Of a DNA stretch of 64,000 nt, positions 50,326 through 58,335 are shown piece by piece. Below the pieces are notes generated by a model. That model was not told where the DNA came from and did no database searches. It was given only the letters and a program-made list of their open reading frames with translations. The position numbers and the translations under genes are program-made. The DNA is from G016756615 sp050958605. GTDB taxonomy: Bacteria > Pseudomonadota > Alphaproteobacteria > Rhizobiales > Rhizobiaceae. Location of the stretch: NCBI RefSeq assembly GCF_050958605.1, contig NZ_JBJHDO010000003.1:124001-188000 (forward strand). Reading direction: 5' to 3'. Position 1 is the first letter of the stretch. Each line of letters begins with the position of its first letter.

Positions 50326-52878
50326 ATGTACGAGATCGATCCCAGCCGCCTCGACCTAGCACGCGAGTTCAGGGCGAACCCGCTCGGGCCGCACAGCGCC
50401 GAGTTGACGGCGGTGCTCACCCGCATGCGAGGCCTGCCGGTTGAGGGCAAGCACTGCCTGATCGTGGCGAAACCGCGCGAGAAATGGCTGCTCGCTCAAA
50501 TTTCCGGCGTACCGCTGCGCCCGCGCGTGGTGCCTGGCTACGCCTTCTCCTCGATAGAGGAAGCTGAGTGGACGGTGTTCAAGCTGCGCTGGCGGATCCT
50601 GACCGGCCGCGACCTCGCCGCCGATCTTGGCGAGATCGAAGCGCCCGCCGCCGAGGAAATCGCGCCGCCCGACACGAGCCGAGTCATCCTCGCCTATGCC
50701 GACACGCTCACTGCCGGCGCTGGCGACAAGGTGGGGATCAAGATTTCGACACCGGGCATCGAGAGCTACCGCGCCGACGTGGTGCGCCTCCATGCTCCGG
50801 CACGTGGCGCGAACGACGCCGGTTTCCAAGAGAGCGAGGTCGCGAGCCTCGGCAGTTTCAGTGGCCGCACGCAGCCGTTGCGGCCCGGCTCCTACGCGGC
50901 GTTTCCCGAAGGGCCGGCAATGCCCCTCTCCTTCAGCATCCAGATGCTCGTCTGGCCGACGCTCTATGGCAAACCGGGCGCGCTCCTCGGCGACTGGTCG
51001 GCGGGAGAACGCAAGGGCGTCGTCCTTTTCCTCGACGCCGAAGGCGCATTGACGCTGCGCGTGGGCGACGGCGAAAAGACAGCGGAGGTGACGACGGGAA
51101 CGCCGCTGCCGCTGCGCATCTGGAGCCGAGTGGCGGCAAGCCATGACGCAGCGACCGGCGAGGTCCGCATCGTGCAGGAACCCCTGCCCGGCCAGGGCTT
51201 CGTGGCGGCGAGGCACACCGTGGCGCACGGCACGATCCCGCTCGCATCTGCCCGGTCCGGCCGGCCGTTCCTGATCGCCGCCTGGCATGAGGACGACGCG
51301 CACGGCGAGAGCCATGGCGGCCACTTCAACGGCAAGATCGAGGCGCCGGCGATACTCGGTTCGGCGCTCGATGCCGATGGCCTTGGCGCCCTGCCGCTTT
51401 CGCCCGCCGGTCTCGCCGCGCGCCCCGACGCGCTCGCCGCCTGGGATTTCTCCCGGGATATCAGCACGGGTCGTGCCGTTGATGCCGGGCCGTACGGTCA
51501 TGACGGACGCCTCTTCAACCAGCCGACCCGCGCCATGACCGGCCATCTCTGGGACGGCACGGTGCGCGACTTCAGCGCCGATCCGTCGCATTATGGCGCC
51601 ATCCACTTCCACGACGACGATATTGACGATGCCGGCTGGGAGACTGACGTGGAGATCGGGATCGCCGCCAACTGGCCGAGCGGCGTCTATGCGTGCCGGC
51701 TCCGGAGCGGCGCGGCCGAGACATACATTCCCTTCTTCGTCCGACCGGGAGAGCAGAAGGCGAAGATCGCCTTCCTCGCCCCGACTGCCACATACACCGT
51801 CTATGCCAACAACCGCGCCCGCTTCTTCCTGCCCACGACTGAGCTGATCCGCGGACGCGTCCTCGATTTCGACGCCGCCGACCTGCAACTCCTCGACTAT
51901 CCGCTCGGGCTTTCGACCTACTGCACCCACTCCGACGGCTCGGGCGTCGCCTACGGCACGCGGCTCCGCCCGGTGACGAACTTCCGGCCCAAAGGCCGAC
52001 TTTGGAACTTCTCCGAGGATCTTTTCGTCGTCGAATGGCTGGAGAAGCTCGGCCTCGACTTCGACGTCATCACCGACGACGACCTGCATGTCCACGGCAA
52101 GAAGCTGCTCGAGCCCTACCGCGTCGTCCTCACTGGCGCGCACCCCGAATACTACTCGACCGAAATGTACGACGCGGTCGAAGGCTATCTCTCGGAGGGG
52201 GGGCGGCTGATGTATCTCGGCGGCAACGGATTCTACTGGCGCATCGCCTATCACCCCGAGGAGCAGGGCATCATCGAGACGCGCCGCGCCGAGGATGGCA
52301 CCCGCGCCTGGGATGCCGATCCGGGCGAATACCACATGGGCTTCTCCGGCGAGATGAGCGGGCTGTGGCGCCGCCAGGGCCGCTCGCCGCACCGCCTCGT
52401 CGGTATCGGCTTCTCCGGCCAGGGCTTCGACCGCTCGAGCTACTTCCGGCGCACGGCGGCCAGCCGCGACCCGCGGGCCGCGTTCATCTTCGAAGGTATC
52501 GAGAACGAGATCCTCGGCGATTTCGGCGCTTCGGGCGGCGCGGCCGGCGAGGAGCTGGACAGCTGCGACTCTCGTCTCGGCTCGCCGGCCCATGCCCTGG
52601 TGCTCGCCTCGTCCGAAAATCATTCCCCCGCCTATCAACCGGCGAACGACATGGTGCTGGTGCCGCATCTCGGCACCGGCGCGATGTTCAACCCGGCGGT
52701 CAGGGCCGACATCGTCTTCTTCGAATGCCCGAACGGCGGCGCGGTGTTCTCGACTGGCTCAATCGCCTATGCCGGAACGCTCTCCCATAACGGCTTCGCC
52801 AATGACATCGCGCGGCTCACCGGAAACGTGCTCCGCCGCTTCGTCGATCCCGCGCCCTTCGAGATGCCCGGAGCCTGA
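50326..52878 (+). CDS. N,N-dimethylformamidase-like amidohydrolase, small and large subunits fused
   Basis: 850 residues. Residues 1-105 resemble the small subunit of N,N-dimethylformamidase (EFRANPLGPHSAELTAVLTR..YAFSSIEEAEWTVFKLRWRI). From about 115 comes the large subunit: a LamG-like beta sandwich (to ~350) and the amidase core. Candidate iron ligands are Tyr490 or Tyr493 (ATYTVYANNR), Tyr532 (LSTYCTHSDG) and Glu608 (GAHPEYYSTEMYD), matching the Tyr-Tyr-Glu iron site known for that enzyme. In characterised enzymes the two subunits are separate genes. It should hydrolyse an N-substituted amide to acid and amine. It lacks a signal peptide. Divergent from an ABC importer, with the mutase operon beyond. 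Actual substrate unknown. Confidence 0.85.
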   Translation: MYEIDPSRLDLAREFRANPLGPHSAELTAVLTRMRGLPVEGKHCLIVAKPREKWLLAQISGVPLRPRVVPGYAFSSIEEAEWTVFKLRWRILTGRDLAADLGEIEAPAAEEIAPPDTSRVILAYADTLTAGAGDKVGIKISTPGIESYRADVVRLHAPARGANDAGFQESEVASLGSFSGRTQPLRPGSYAAFPEGPAMPLSFSIQMLVWPTLYGKPGALLGDWSAGERKGVVLFLDAEGALTLRVGDGEKTAEVTTGTPLPLRIWSRVAASHDAATGEVRIVQEPLPGQGFVAARHTVAHGTIPLASARSGRPFLIAAWHEDDAHGESHGGHFNGKIEAPAILGSALDADGLGALPLSPAGLAARPDALAAWDFSRDISTGRAVDAGPYGHDGRLFNQPTRAMTGHLWDGTVRDFSADPSHYGAIHFHDDDIDDAGWETDVEIGIAANWPSGVYACRLRSGAAETYIPFFVRPGEQKAKIAFLAPTATYTVYANNRARFFLPTTELIRGRVLDFDAADLQLLDYPLGLSTYCTHSDGSGVAYGTRLRPVTNFRPKGRLWNFSEDLFVVEWLEKLGLDFDVITDDDLHVHGKKLLEPYRVVLTGAHPEYYSTEMYDAVEGYLSEGGRLMYLGGNGFYWRIAYHPEEQGIIETRRAEDGTRAWDADPGEYHMGFSGEMSGLWRRQGRSPHRLVGIGFSGQGFDRSSYFRRTAASRDPRAAFIFEGIENEILGDFGASGGAAGEELDSCDSRLGSPAHALVLASSENHSPAYQPANDMVLVPHLGTGAMFNPAVRADIVFFECPNGGAVFSTGSIAYAGTLSHNGFANDIARLTGNVLRRFVDPAPFEMPGA

Positions 52879-53023
52879 GAGACCGTTTGAGAATTCTACT
52901 CCGGCGGACATCTGACGCGGTTTTCTGCGCTTCCGGTGCTCACGTACCTCATATACGCGCGCTCCGGTTCTCGAGAACCACGCCATCTGTCCCGCCGGAG
53001 CGAATTCTCGAACGGTCTCTGAG
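52877..53023 (-). repeat. Palindromic intergenic repeat, copy 2 (inverted)
   Basis: 147 bases from GAGAGACCGTTTGAGAATTC to CGAACGGTCTCTGAG. Read on the minus strand it matches 37615-37756 with about 10 differences and one small indel. It can fold into a long imperfect hairpin. It fills most of the gap between the ends of the amidase-like gene and the ATPase gene, so it may act as a bidirectional terminator. Confidence 0.85.
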
Positions 53024-53028
53024 GCCGC

Positions 53029-54111
53029 TCACGCCAGCACGGCGCCGGTTTCCCGGTCGAAGAGGTGTATCCACTCGCGCGCGGCCCGCAGCCGGATCGC
53101 CGAGCCGGGCGTCAGTGCGCGCGGCTGTGCGGTGATCAGGCAGACCTGCGGGCCGCCGGGGATATCGGCGAAGACGAAGGTCTGCGAGCCCGTCGGCTCG
53201 ATGTAGCGCAGTTCGGCGGGAAATGCGTCCGGCTCGTCTCCATCCGTAATAGACAGGTGCTCGGGGCGGATGCCGCAGACGACCTCACGCCCCGCCTCGC
53301 AGGCGCAATCGTGGTTGAGCCGGATCCTCAGCCCGCCAGCCGCCCGGAGCGTCGGTCCGGCACCGTCGCGCGCGACCGTACCGGGGATGAAGTTCATCGC
53401 CGGCGAGCCGATGAAGCCCGCGACGAACATGTTTGCCGGCTTCTCGTAGAGGTCGAGCGGCGCGCCGACCTGCTCGATATGGCCGTTGTGCATGACGACG
53501 ATACGGTCGGCCATGGTCATCGCCTCGACCTGGTCGTGAGTGACGTAGACCGAGGTGGTGGCGAGCCGCTTCTGCAAGGCCTTGATCTCGGTCCGCATCT
53601 GCACGCGCAACTTGGCGTCGAGGTTCGACAAGGGCTCGTCGAAGAGGAAGACCTGCGGGTCACGGACGATGGCTCGGCCCATGGCGACGCGCTGCCGCTG
53701 GCCGCCGGAGAGCTGGCGCGGATAGCGGCCGAGGAGGTCAGCCAGGCCGAGAATGTCGGCGGCCGCCGCGACGCGCCGCCTGATTTCAGCGTCCGGCAAC
53801 CTCCGGAGCTTCAGGCCGAACTCCATGTTCGCCGCTACGGTCTTGTGCGGGTAGAGCGCATAGTTCTGGAACACCATCGCAATGTCGCGGTCCTTGGGCG
53901 GGAGGTGGTTGACCACCTCGCCGCCAATCATCACCGCGCCCGACGTCACCTCCTCCAATCCTGCGATCATCCTGAGCAAGGTGGATTTTCCGCAGCCGGA
54001 CGGCCCGACGAGGACGGTGAACTCACCCTCCCCGATCGCGAGATCGACGCCGTGAACCACTTCGAGATTTCCGAAATTCTTGCGCACGCCTTCGAGTTCG
54101 ACGGTTGCCAT
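53029..54111 (-). CDS. ABC transporter ATPase (MalK/UgpC type)
   Basis: 360 residues. Walker A GPSGCGKST near 37-45, Q-loop FQNYALYPHKTV, signature LSGGQRQRVAMGRAI near 134-148, Walker B VFLFDEPLSNLD near 154-165, and a C-terminal TOBE domain (PEHLSITDGDEPDAFPAEL). It is the type of ATPase used with MalFG-like permeases, such as those at 46794-48695, whose operon lacks one. It begins 1 base after the stop of the MeaB gene, so it is the last cistron of the mutase operon and links the two. Confidence 0.95.
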   Translation of the reverse strand: MATVELEGVRKNFGNLEVVHGVDLAIGEGEFTVLVGPSGCGKSTLLRMIAGLEEVTSGAVMIGGEVVNHLPPKDRDIAMVFQNYALYPHKTVAANMEFGLKLRRLPDAEIRRRVAAAADILGLADLLGRYPRQLSGGQRQRVAMGRAIVRDPQVFLFDEPLSNLDAKLRVQMRTEIKALQKRLATTSVYVTHDQVEAMTMADRIVVMHNGHIEQVGAPLDLYEKPANMFVAGFIGSPAMNFIPGTVARDGAGPTLRAAGGLRIRLNHDCACEAGREVVCGIRPEHLSITDGDEPDAFPAELRYIEPTGSQTFVFADIPGGPQVCLITAQPRALTPGSAIRLRAAREWIHLFDRETGAVLA

Positions 54112-54112
54112 G

Positions 54113-55201
54113 TCACCTTTCCTCGGTGTCCGGGTTCATTTGCCCACTTTGCGAATGCCCACTTTGCGAAGCGGCGAGCGCCCGCGCCGCGTCGAGCGGG
54201 CTGGCCTCGCCGCCGGAAATCCGCTCCACCCATTCCGCCACTTCGGGCGGAAAGGACGTGCCCCCGACCGGCATCGAGAAGCGCGCGATCAGGATCGCGG
54301 ACAGCGTCCTCAGAATCTGCCGGTAGAGCCGATCGCGTTCGCGCTCGGCCCGCCGGCCGGTTTCGGAAAACCAGTCGAGATAGGTGTCGGCGGCCGCTGC
54401 GACCTCGGCGACCCCATCGCCCCGCGCAGCGGAGACGGACAGCACCGGCGGCACCCAGACCCAGTCGTCAGAGGCCATGTCGCCGTGGCGGCGCATCAGC
54501 GCGCGCAGGCCGTCGCTGGTATGGCCATTCGCGCCGAACGCCGGGCGCTTCGCCGGCTCGACGCGGTTCAGACCCGGCTTGCCCATATAGGCGGCGGAGA
54601 TCGCAGCGCGGATGTGCTTGGCCGTATCGGCGGCGTTCGGCAGGTCCGCCTTGTTGACGATGAAGACGTCGCCGATCTCCATCAGCCCAGCCTTGGAAGC
54701 CTGGACGCCGTCGCCGAGGCCGGGTACGGTCATGACGAAGGTGCAGTCGGCGATCTCCCGGATCTCGACGTCGGACTGGCCCGCGCCGACGGTTTCGAGG
54801 AGGACATAGTCGAAGCCGAAGCCGGACAATACGGCGATCACATCGACCGCCGTCTCGCTCAGGCCCCCGATAGAGCCGCGCGCCGAAACCGAGCGAAAGA
54901 AGACATTCTCCTCGGCGGCACTTTCGCCCTGCCGCACCCGGTCTCCGAGAAGCGCGCCGCCGGAAAAGGGGCTCGACGGGTCGATGGCGATGATGGCGAC
55001 GCGCCGCCCGGCGCGCGCGAGATGGGTGGCAAATCGGTCGACGAAGGTCGATTTGCCCGCCCCCGGCGGTCCGGTAACGCCGATGATGCGCACCTGCCCG
55101 CGCGTAGCATAGGCCGCGCGCAGCACGGTTTCGCATTCAGGACCGCGGTTCTCGGCGGCGCTGATCGCGCGGGCAATCCGGCGGCGCTCGCCCCCGTCCA
55201 T
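54113..55201 (-). CDS. MeaB-type GTPase (B12 mutase chaperone)
   Basis: 362 residues from ATG 55201, sharing the A of the thiolase stop (TGATG). P-loop VTGPPGAGKSTFVDRFA near 42-58, DPSSPFSGGALLGDR near 74-88, ETVGAGQSDVEI and NKADLP. MeaB/ArgK GTPases load adenosylcobalamin and protect mutases of the methylmalonyl-CoA mutase family. The C-terminal end encodes AASQSGHSQSGQMN from a perfect tandem 15-base duplication (54141-54170). The operon also encodes the mutase subunits. Confidence 0.93.
   Translation of the reverse strand: MDGGERRRIARAISAAENRGPECETVLRAAYATRGQVRIIGVTGPPGAGKSTFVDRFATHLARAGRRVAIIAIDPSSPFSGGALLGDRVRQGESAAEENVFFRSVSARGSIGGLSETAVDVIAVLSGFGFDYVLLETVGAGQSDVEIREIADCTFVMTVPGLGDGVQASKAGLMEIGDVFIVNKADLPNAADTAKHIRAAISAAYMGKPGLNRVEPAKRPAFGANGHTSDGLRALMRRHGDMASDDWVWVPPVLSVSAARGDGVAEVAAAADTYLDWFSETGRRAERERDRLYRQILRTLSAILIARFSMPVGGTSFPPEVAEWVERISGGEASPLDAARALAASQSGHSQSGQMNPDTEER
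54141..54170. repeat. Perfect tandem 15-base repeat in the end of the MeaB gene
   Basis: TGCCCACTTTGCGAA is present twice in direct contact. On the coding strand it encodes two SQSG(H/Q) units. The unit length is a multiple of three, so the frame is kept. Recent slip duplication is likely. Confidence 0.8.
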
Positions 55202-56382
55202 CACCCATCGACCCTGACCAGGACCGCATCGCCCTGGCCGAACCCGCCGCAGATTGCGGCCAATCCGAGCCCGCCGCCGCGGGCCCTCAAGGCCGCGGCG
55301 AGAGTCGTGACGAGGCGGGCACCGCTGGCGCCGAGCGGATGGCCGATGGCCACGGCCCCCCCGTGGACGTTGGTGCGCTCGCGCAGGCGCTCCGCACCCG
55401 CTTGGTCGCCGTCGGCGAGCCTCAACGTCGACACCAACGGAGTCGCCGCGAAGGCCTCGTTGATCTCGATGAGCGCGACGTCGTCGAGCCGCGCGTCTGC
55501 TTTGCGCAGGACTTCGCAAATCGCCGCCGCCGGGGTGTAGGAGCCCGAAGTTGGCCCGCCGCAGACCTGGGCATATGCGACGATCGTCGCCTGGACGTCG
55601 AGCCCGTGCGCCTTCGCGGCCGATGTGCTTGCAACGATCATCGCCGCCGCCCCGTCGGAGAGGCCGGGCGCGTTGCCGGCTGTCACGGTCTCGCTGTCGT
55701 AGACGGTCCTGAGCTTGCCGAGCTTTTCGAGCGAGGTGTCGGCGCGCGGCGCCTCGTCCTTGTCGAGCCTCGTCGCGCCCTTGTCGAAGACCAGCCGCTC
55801 CGCGTCGAAAAAGCCTTGCGCGTCCGCCGCGAAGTAGCGCTCATGACTCCGCAGCGCCCATTCGTCCTGCATCGCGCGATCGACCCCGTGCTGCAGGGCC
55901 TCGCGCGCCGTGTAGCCGGAGATCGAGTTCTCGACCACCTCGCCGCGCATCATCAGGGGATCGTCGACGGTGACGCTGCCGACGCGGTTGGCGTGGCTGC
56001 GCTGCAGGAGCTGCGGCGTCCTTGAGAGGCTCTCGAAGCCGCCGGCCACGACGAGGGAACTTTCTCCCGCGCGGATATCCTTGAATGCGAGGCCCACCGC
56101 GGTCATGCCCGAGCAGCAGGCGCGGTCGATGCCGAGGGAAGGAGTCTCCTGTCTCAGCCGCGAACGCAGCACCGCCTGTCGCACCGGGGTGAGCATCCCC
56201 GCGCAGACCATGCCGACGCCGAGATAGGCGGCCTCCACCGCCTCCGGCGCGAGACCGGCGCGATCGAGCGCGGCGTCGACGGCGAAAGCGCCGAGCTCGG
56301 GCGCGGAGACTTCCCGCAGCGCGCCGCCGAAGCGGCCGAAGGGCGTGCGCACCGCCCCGGCGATGACGACCTCGCCCCTCAT
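55201..56382 (-). CDS. Acetyl-CoA acetyltransferase (thiolase)
   Basis: 393 residues from ATG 56382, which overlaps the CoA-ligase stop (ATGA). The acylated Cys is in IDRACCSGMTAVG near 85-97, INEAFAATP and GHPLGASGARL near 345-360 supply the His, and AICGGFGQGDA near 377-387 holds the second Cys. It cleaves or forms a 3-ketoacyl-CoA. It is in the mutase operon and would act on the product of CoA activation and rearrangement. The long frame open upstream is a shadow of the ligase gene. Confidence 0.93.
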   Translation of the reverse strand: MRGEVVIAGAVRTPFGRFGGALREVSAPELGAFAVDAALDRAGLAPEAVEAAYLGVGMVCAGMLTPVRQAVLRSRLRQETPSLGIDRACCSGMTAVGLAFKDIRAGESSLVVAGGFESLSRTPQLLQRSHANRVGSVTVDDPLMMRGEVVENSISGYTAREALQHGVDRAMQDEWALRSHERYFAADAQGFFDAERLVFDKGATRLDKDEAPRADTSLEKLGKLRTVYDSETVTAGNAPGLSDGAAAMIVASTSAAKAHGLDVQATIVAYAQVCGGPTSGSYTPAAAICEVLRKADARLDDVALIEINEAFAATPLVSTLRLADGDQAGAERLRERTNVHGGAVAIGHPLGASGARLVTTLAAALRARGGGLGLAAICGGFGQGDAVLVRVDG

Positions 56383-57920
56383 GACGCCTCCATGGCCGCG
56401 CCCGCGCGCAGCGCTTTCTTGTCGACCTTGCCGTTGCCGTTCTTCGGCAGGTGTTCGAGGATTTCGATCCGCTTGGGAGTACGGATGCCGAGCCGTGGCT
56501 TGATCTCCGCGAGGATGTCGTCGGCGCGCCGTGCAGAGCCCGCCGCGAGCGAGACATAGCCGACAGCGATTTCTCCCCAGGCCGGATCGGGAACCCCGAT
56601 GACCGCCGCCTCGACGATGTCGGCGCAGCTGGTCAGCGCCGATTCGATCTCCTGGGGATAGATGTTGAAACCGCCCGAGATCAGCATGTCCTTGGAGCGC
56701 CCGACGAGCGAAAGGATGCCGTCCTCGCCCATGCGCGCGAGATCGCCCGACCAGAGCCAGCCGTCGCGCAGGACGGCCGCCGTCGCTTCCGGCATGCCCC
56801 AGTACCCTTCCGTGACATGATCGGAACGCACGGTGATCTCGCCGATCTCGCCGTTCGGGACCGGGTTTCCGGCCTCGTCGCGCAGGACGATCTCGACAAA
56901 GGTATAGGGCCTGCCGATCGCGCCGAACCGCGGATTGCCCGCCGCGTCGAAATGATGTTCCGGCGGCAGCGTCGTGCAAGTCATCATCGCCTCGGTCAAT
57001 CCGTAGTTCTGGACGAGGATCGGGCCGAAGAGATCGAGCGCGCGCGCCAGCGTGTTGCGCGGGATCGGCTCGGCGCCGTAGCCGATCATCCTGAGCGTCG
57101 AGAGGTCGAAATCGCCGACCCGCGGATGATTGACGATGCGGGTGAGCATTGTCGGCACGCAGGTGAACACGGTCACGCCGTGACGCTCTATCGTTTCGAG
57201 CAGGCCTTCGATGGACCCGCCCTCGACCAGCACGTTCGCCGCCCCGCGCAGGAACCAGGGCACGAAATAGGTGCCGCTCGCGTGGGTGAGCGGCCCGATA
57301 TGGGCGACTACGTCATCGGCGCGGATGTCGCGGTCGATCAGCATGTTGCGATAGACAGCCGCCCAATTGCGGTGATTGAGCATCACGCCCTTCGGCCGGC
57401 CGGAACTGCCCGACGTGTAGTTGATCGAGGCAAGGTCATCGAGGTTCGGCTCCTCGCCCATACCGACGGCACGTCCGGCGGAAAGAAGCTCGGCATAGGA
57501 TGGCCCGCACGCCGCCGCACCGCCGTCGACGGAGGCGCGCCAGAGGCCATCGCGGATGGGAATGCGCGCGGCCGCTGCTTCGTCGTGGAAAAAGGCGCCC
57601 GGTGTGCAGTCCTTGACGATCAGTTCGACGTCATGGGCGGTCGCGAGCGCGTTGATGGGCACGCGCACGAGCCCAGCGCGCTCGATCGCCGCCTGCAGGA
57701 AAAGGTAGTCGGCGCAATTGCGCATCATCAACGCGACCCGGCTACCCGGTGAAAGCCGCTCGGCAAGGCCAGCGGCGAGGCGGTCGGCGATGGCGTCGAA
57801 CTCGGCGAAGGTCCAGGCGAGATCGCCCGAGATCAGCGCCGTTCGCGACCCGAAGCGCCGCGCCGCCTGGGCCATCAACCGGCCGACAGTCGAGCCATGT
57901 CCGAATTTCGTATCATGCAT
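56379..57920 (-). CDS. Acyl-CoA synthetase (AMP-forming)
   Basis: 513 residues. The AMP-binding signature INYTSGSSGRPKGVMLNHRN is near 165-184, NYGLTEAMM near 307-315, and GWLWSGDLARMGEDG near 390-404. The C-terminal lysine for adenylation is in LPKNGNGKVDKKAL. It activates a carboxylate with ATP and CoA. The substrate is presumably released by an amidase or produced by oxidation in this region. The start at 57920 overlaps the B12-subunit gene by 8 bases. Confidence 0.94.
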   Translation of the reverse strand: MHDTKFGHGSTVGRLMAQAARRFGSRTALISGDLAWTFAEFDAIADRLAAGLAERLSPGSRVALMMRNCADYLFLQAAIERAGLVRVPINALATAHDVELIVKDCTPGAFFHDEAAAARIPIRDGLWRASVDGGAAACGPSYAELLSAGRAVGMGEEPNLDDLASINYTSGSSGRPKGVMLNHRNWAAVYRNMLIDRDIRADDVVAHIGPLTHASGTYFVPWFLRGAANVLVEGGSIEGLLETIERHGVTVFTCVPTMLTRIVNHPRVGDFDLSTLRMIGYGAEPIPRNTLARALDLFGPILVQNYGLTEAMMTCTTLPPEHHFDAAGNPRFGAIGRPYTFVEIVLRDEAGNPVPNGEIGEITVRSDHVTEGYWGMPEATAAVLRDGWLWSGDLARMGEDGILSLVGRSKDMLISGGFNIYPQEIESALTSCADIVEAAVIGVPDPAWGEIAVGYVSLAAGSARRADDILAEIKPRLGIRTPKRIEILEHLPKNGNGKVDKKALRAGAAMEAS

Positions 57921-58323
57921 CCTGCGTATCCATGGGTGACTGTTCGAGGAATTCGACGATCTCGGCGATCGGGGTGCCGGAGAGGAAGACGCGGGCGACT
58001 CCGGCGGCCTCGAGCTCCGGCACGTCCTCCTGCGGGATGATGCCGCCGACCATCATGCGGATATCGCCCGCGCCGGCCTCGTCGAGGATGGCGCGGATGC
58101 GCGGCACCAGCACGCGGTGCGCGCCGGAAAGGACGCTGATGCCGATCCAGTCAACATCCTCCTCGATCGCGGCGCGCACGATCTGCGCCGGCGTGCGGCG
58201 CAAGCCGGTGTAGATGACCTCCATGCCCGCATCGACCAGTCCGCGCGCCACCACGCGCGCGCCCACGTCGTGGCCGTCGAGACCCACTTTCGCAATCAGT
58301 ATACGCAGCCGCCGTCGCGTCAT
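57913..58323 (-). CDS. B12-binding subunit of an acyl-CoA mutase
   Basis: 136 residues, the size of stand-alone mutase small subunits. Base-off/His-on cobalamin motif KVGLDGHDVGAR near residues 12-23 (D16, H18, G21), SVLSG near 63-67 and MMVGGIIPQED near 90-100. It binds adenosylcobalamin and docks on the mutase large subunit encoded 12 bases upstream. Stand-alone small subunits occur in isobutyryl-, 2-hydroxyisobutyryl- and some methylmalonyl-CoA mutases. Confidence 0.95.
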   Translation of the reverse strand: MTRRRLRILIAKVGLDGHDVGARVVARGLVDAGMEVIYTGLRRTPAQIVRAAIEEDVDWIGISVLSGAHRVLVPRIRAILDEAGAGDIRMMVGGIIPQEDVPELEAAGVARVFLSGTPIAEIVEFLEQSPMDTQDA

Positions 58324-58335
58324 CGTTCACCCGGT

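Noticed and set aside
50356..52668. 770-codon open frame on the minus strand within the amidase-like gene
   Set aside because: Exact antisense of a gene with recognisable domains and ligands; no ribosome site or family.
55201..56979. Thiolase with about 200 extra N-terminal residues
   Set aside because: The extension lies in another frame of the CoA-ligase gene; the real start at 56382 has an ATGA overlap and aligns with thiolases.
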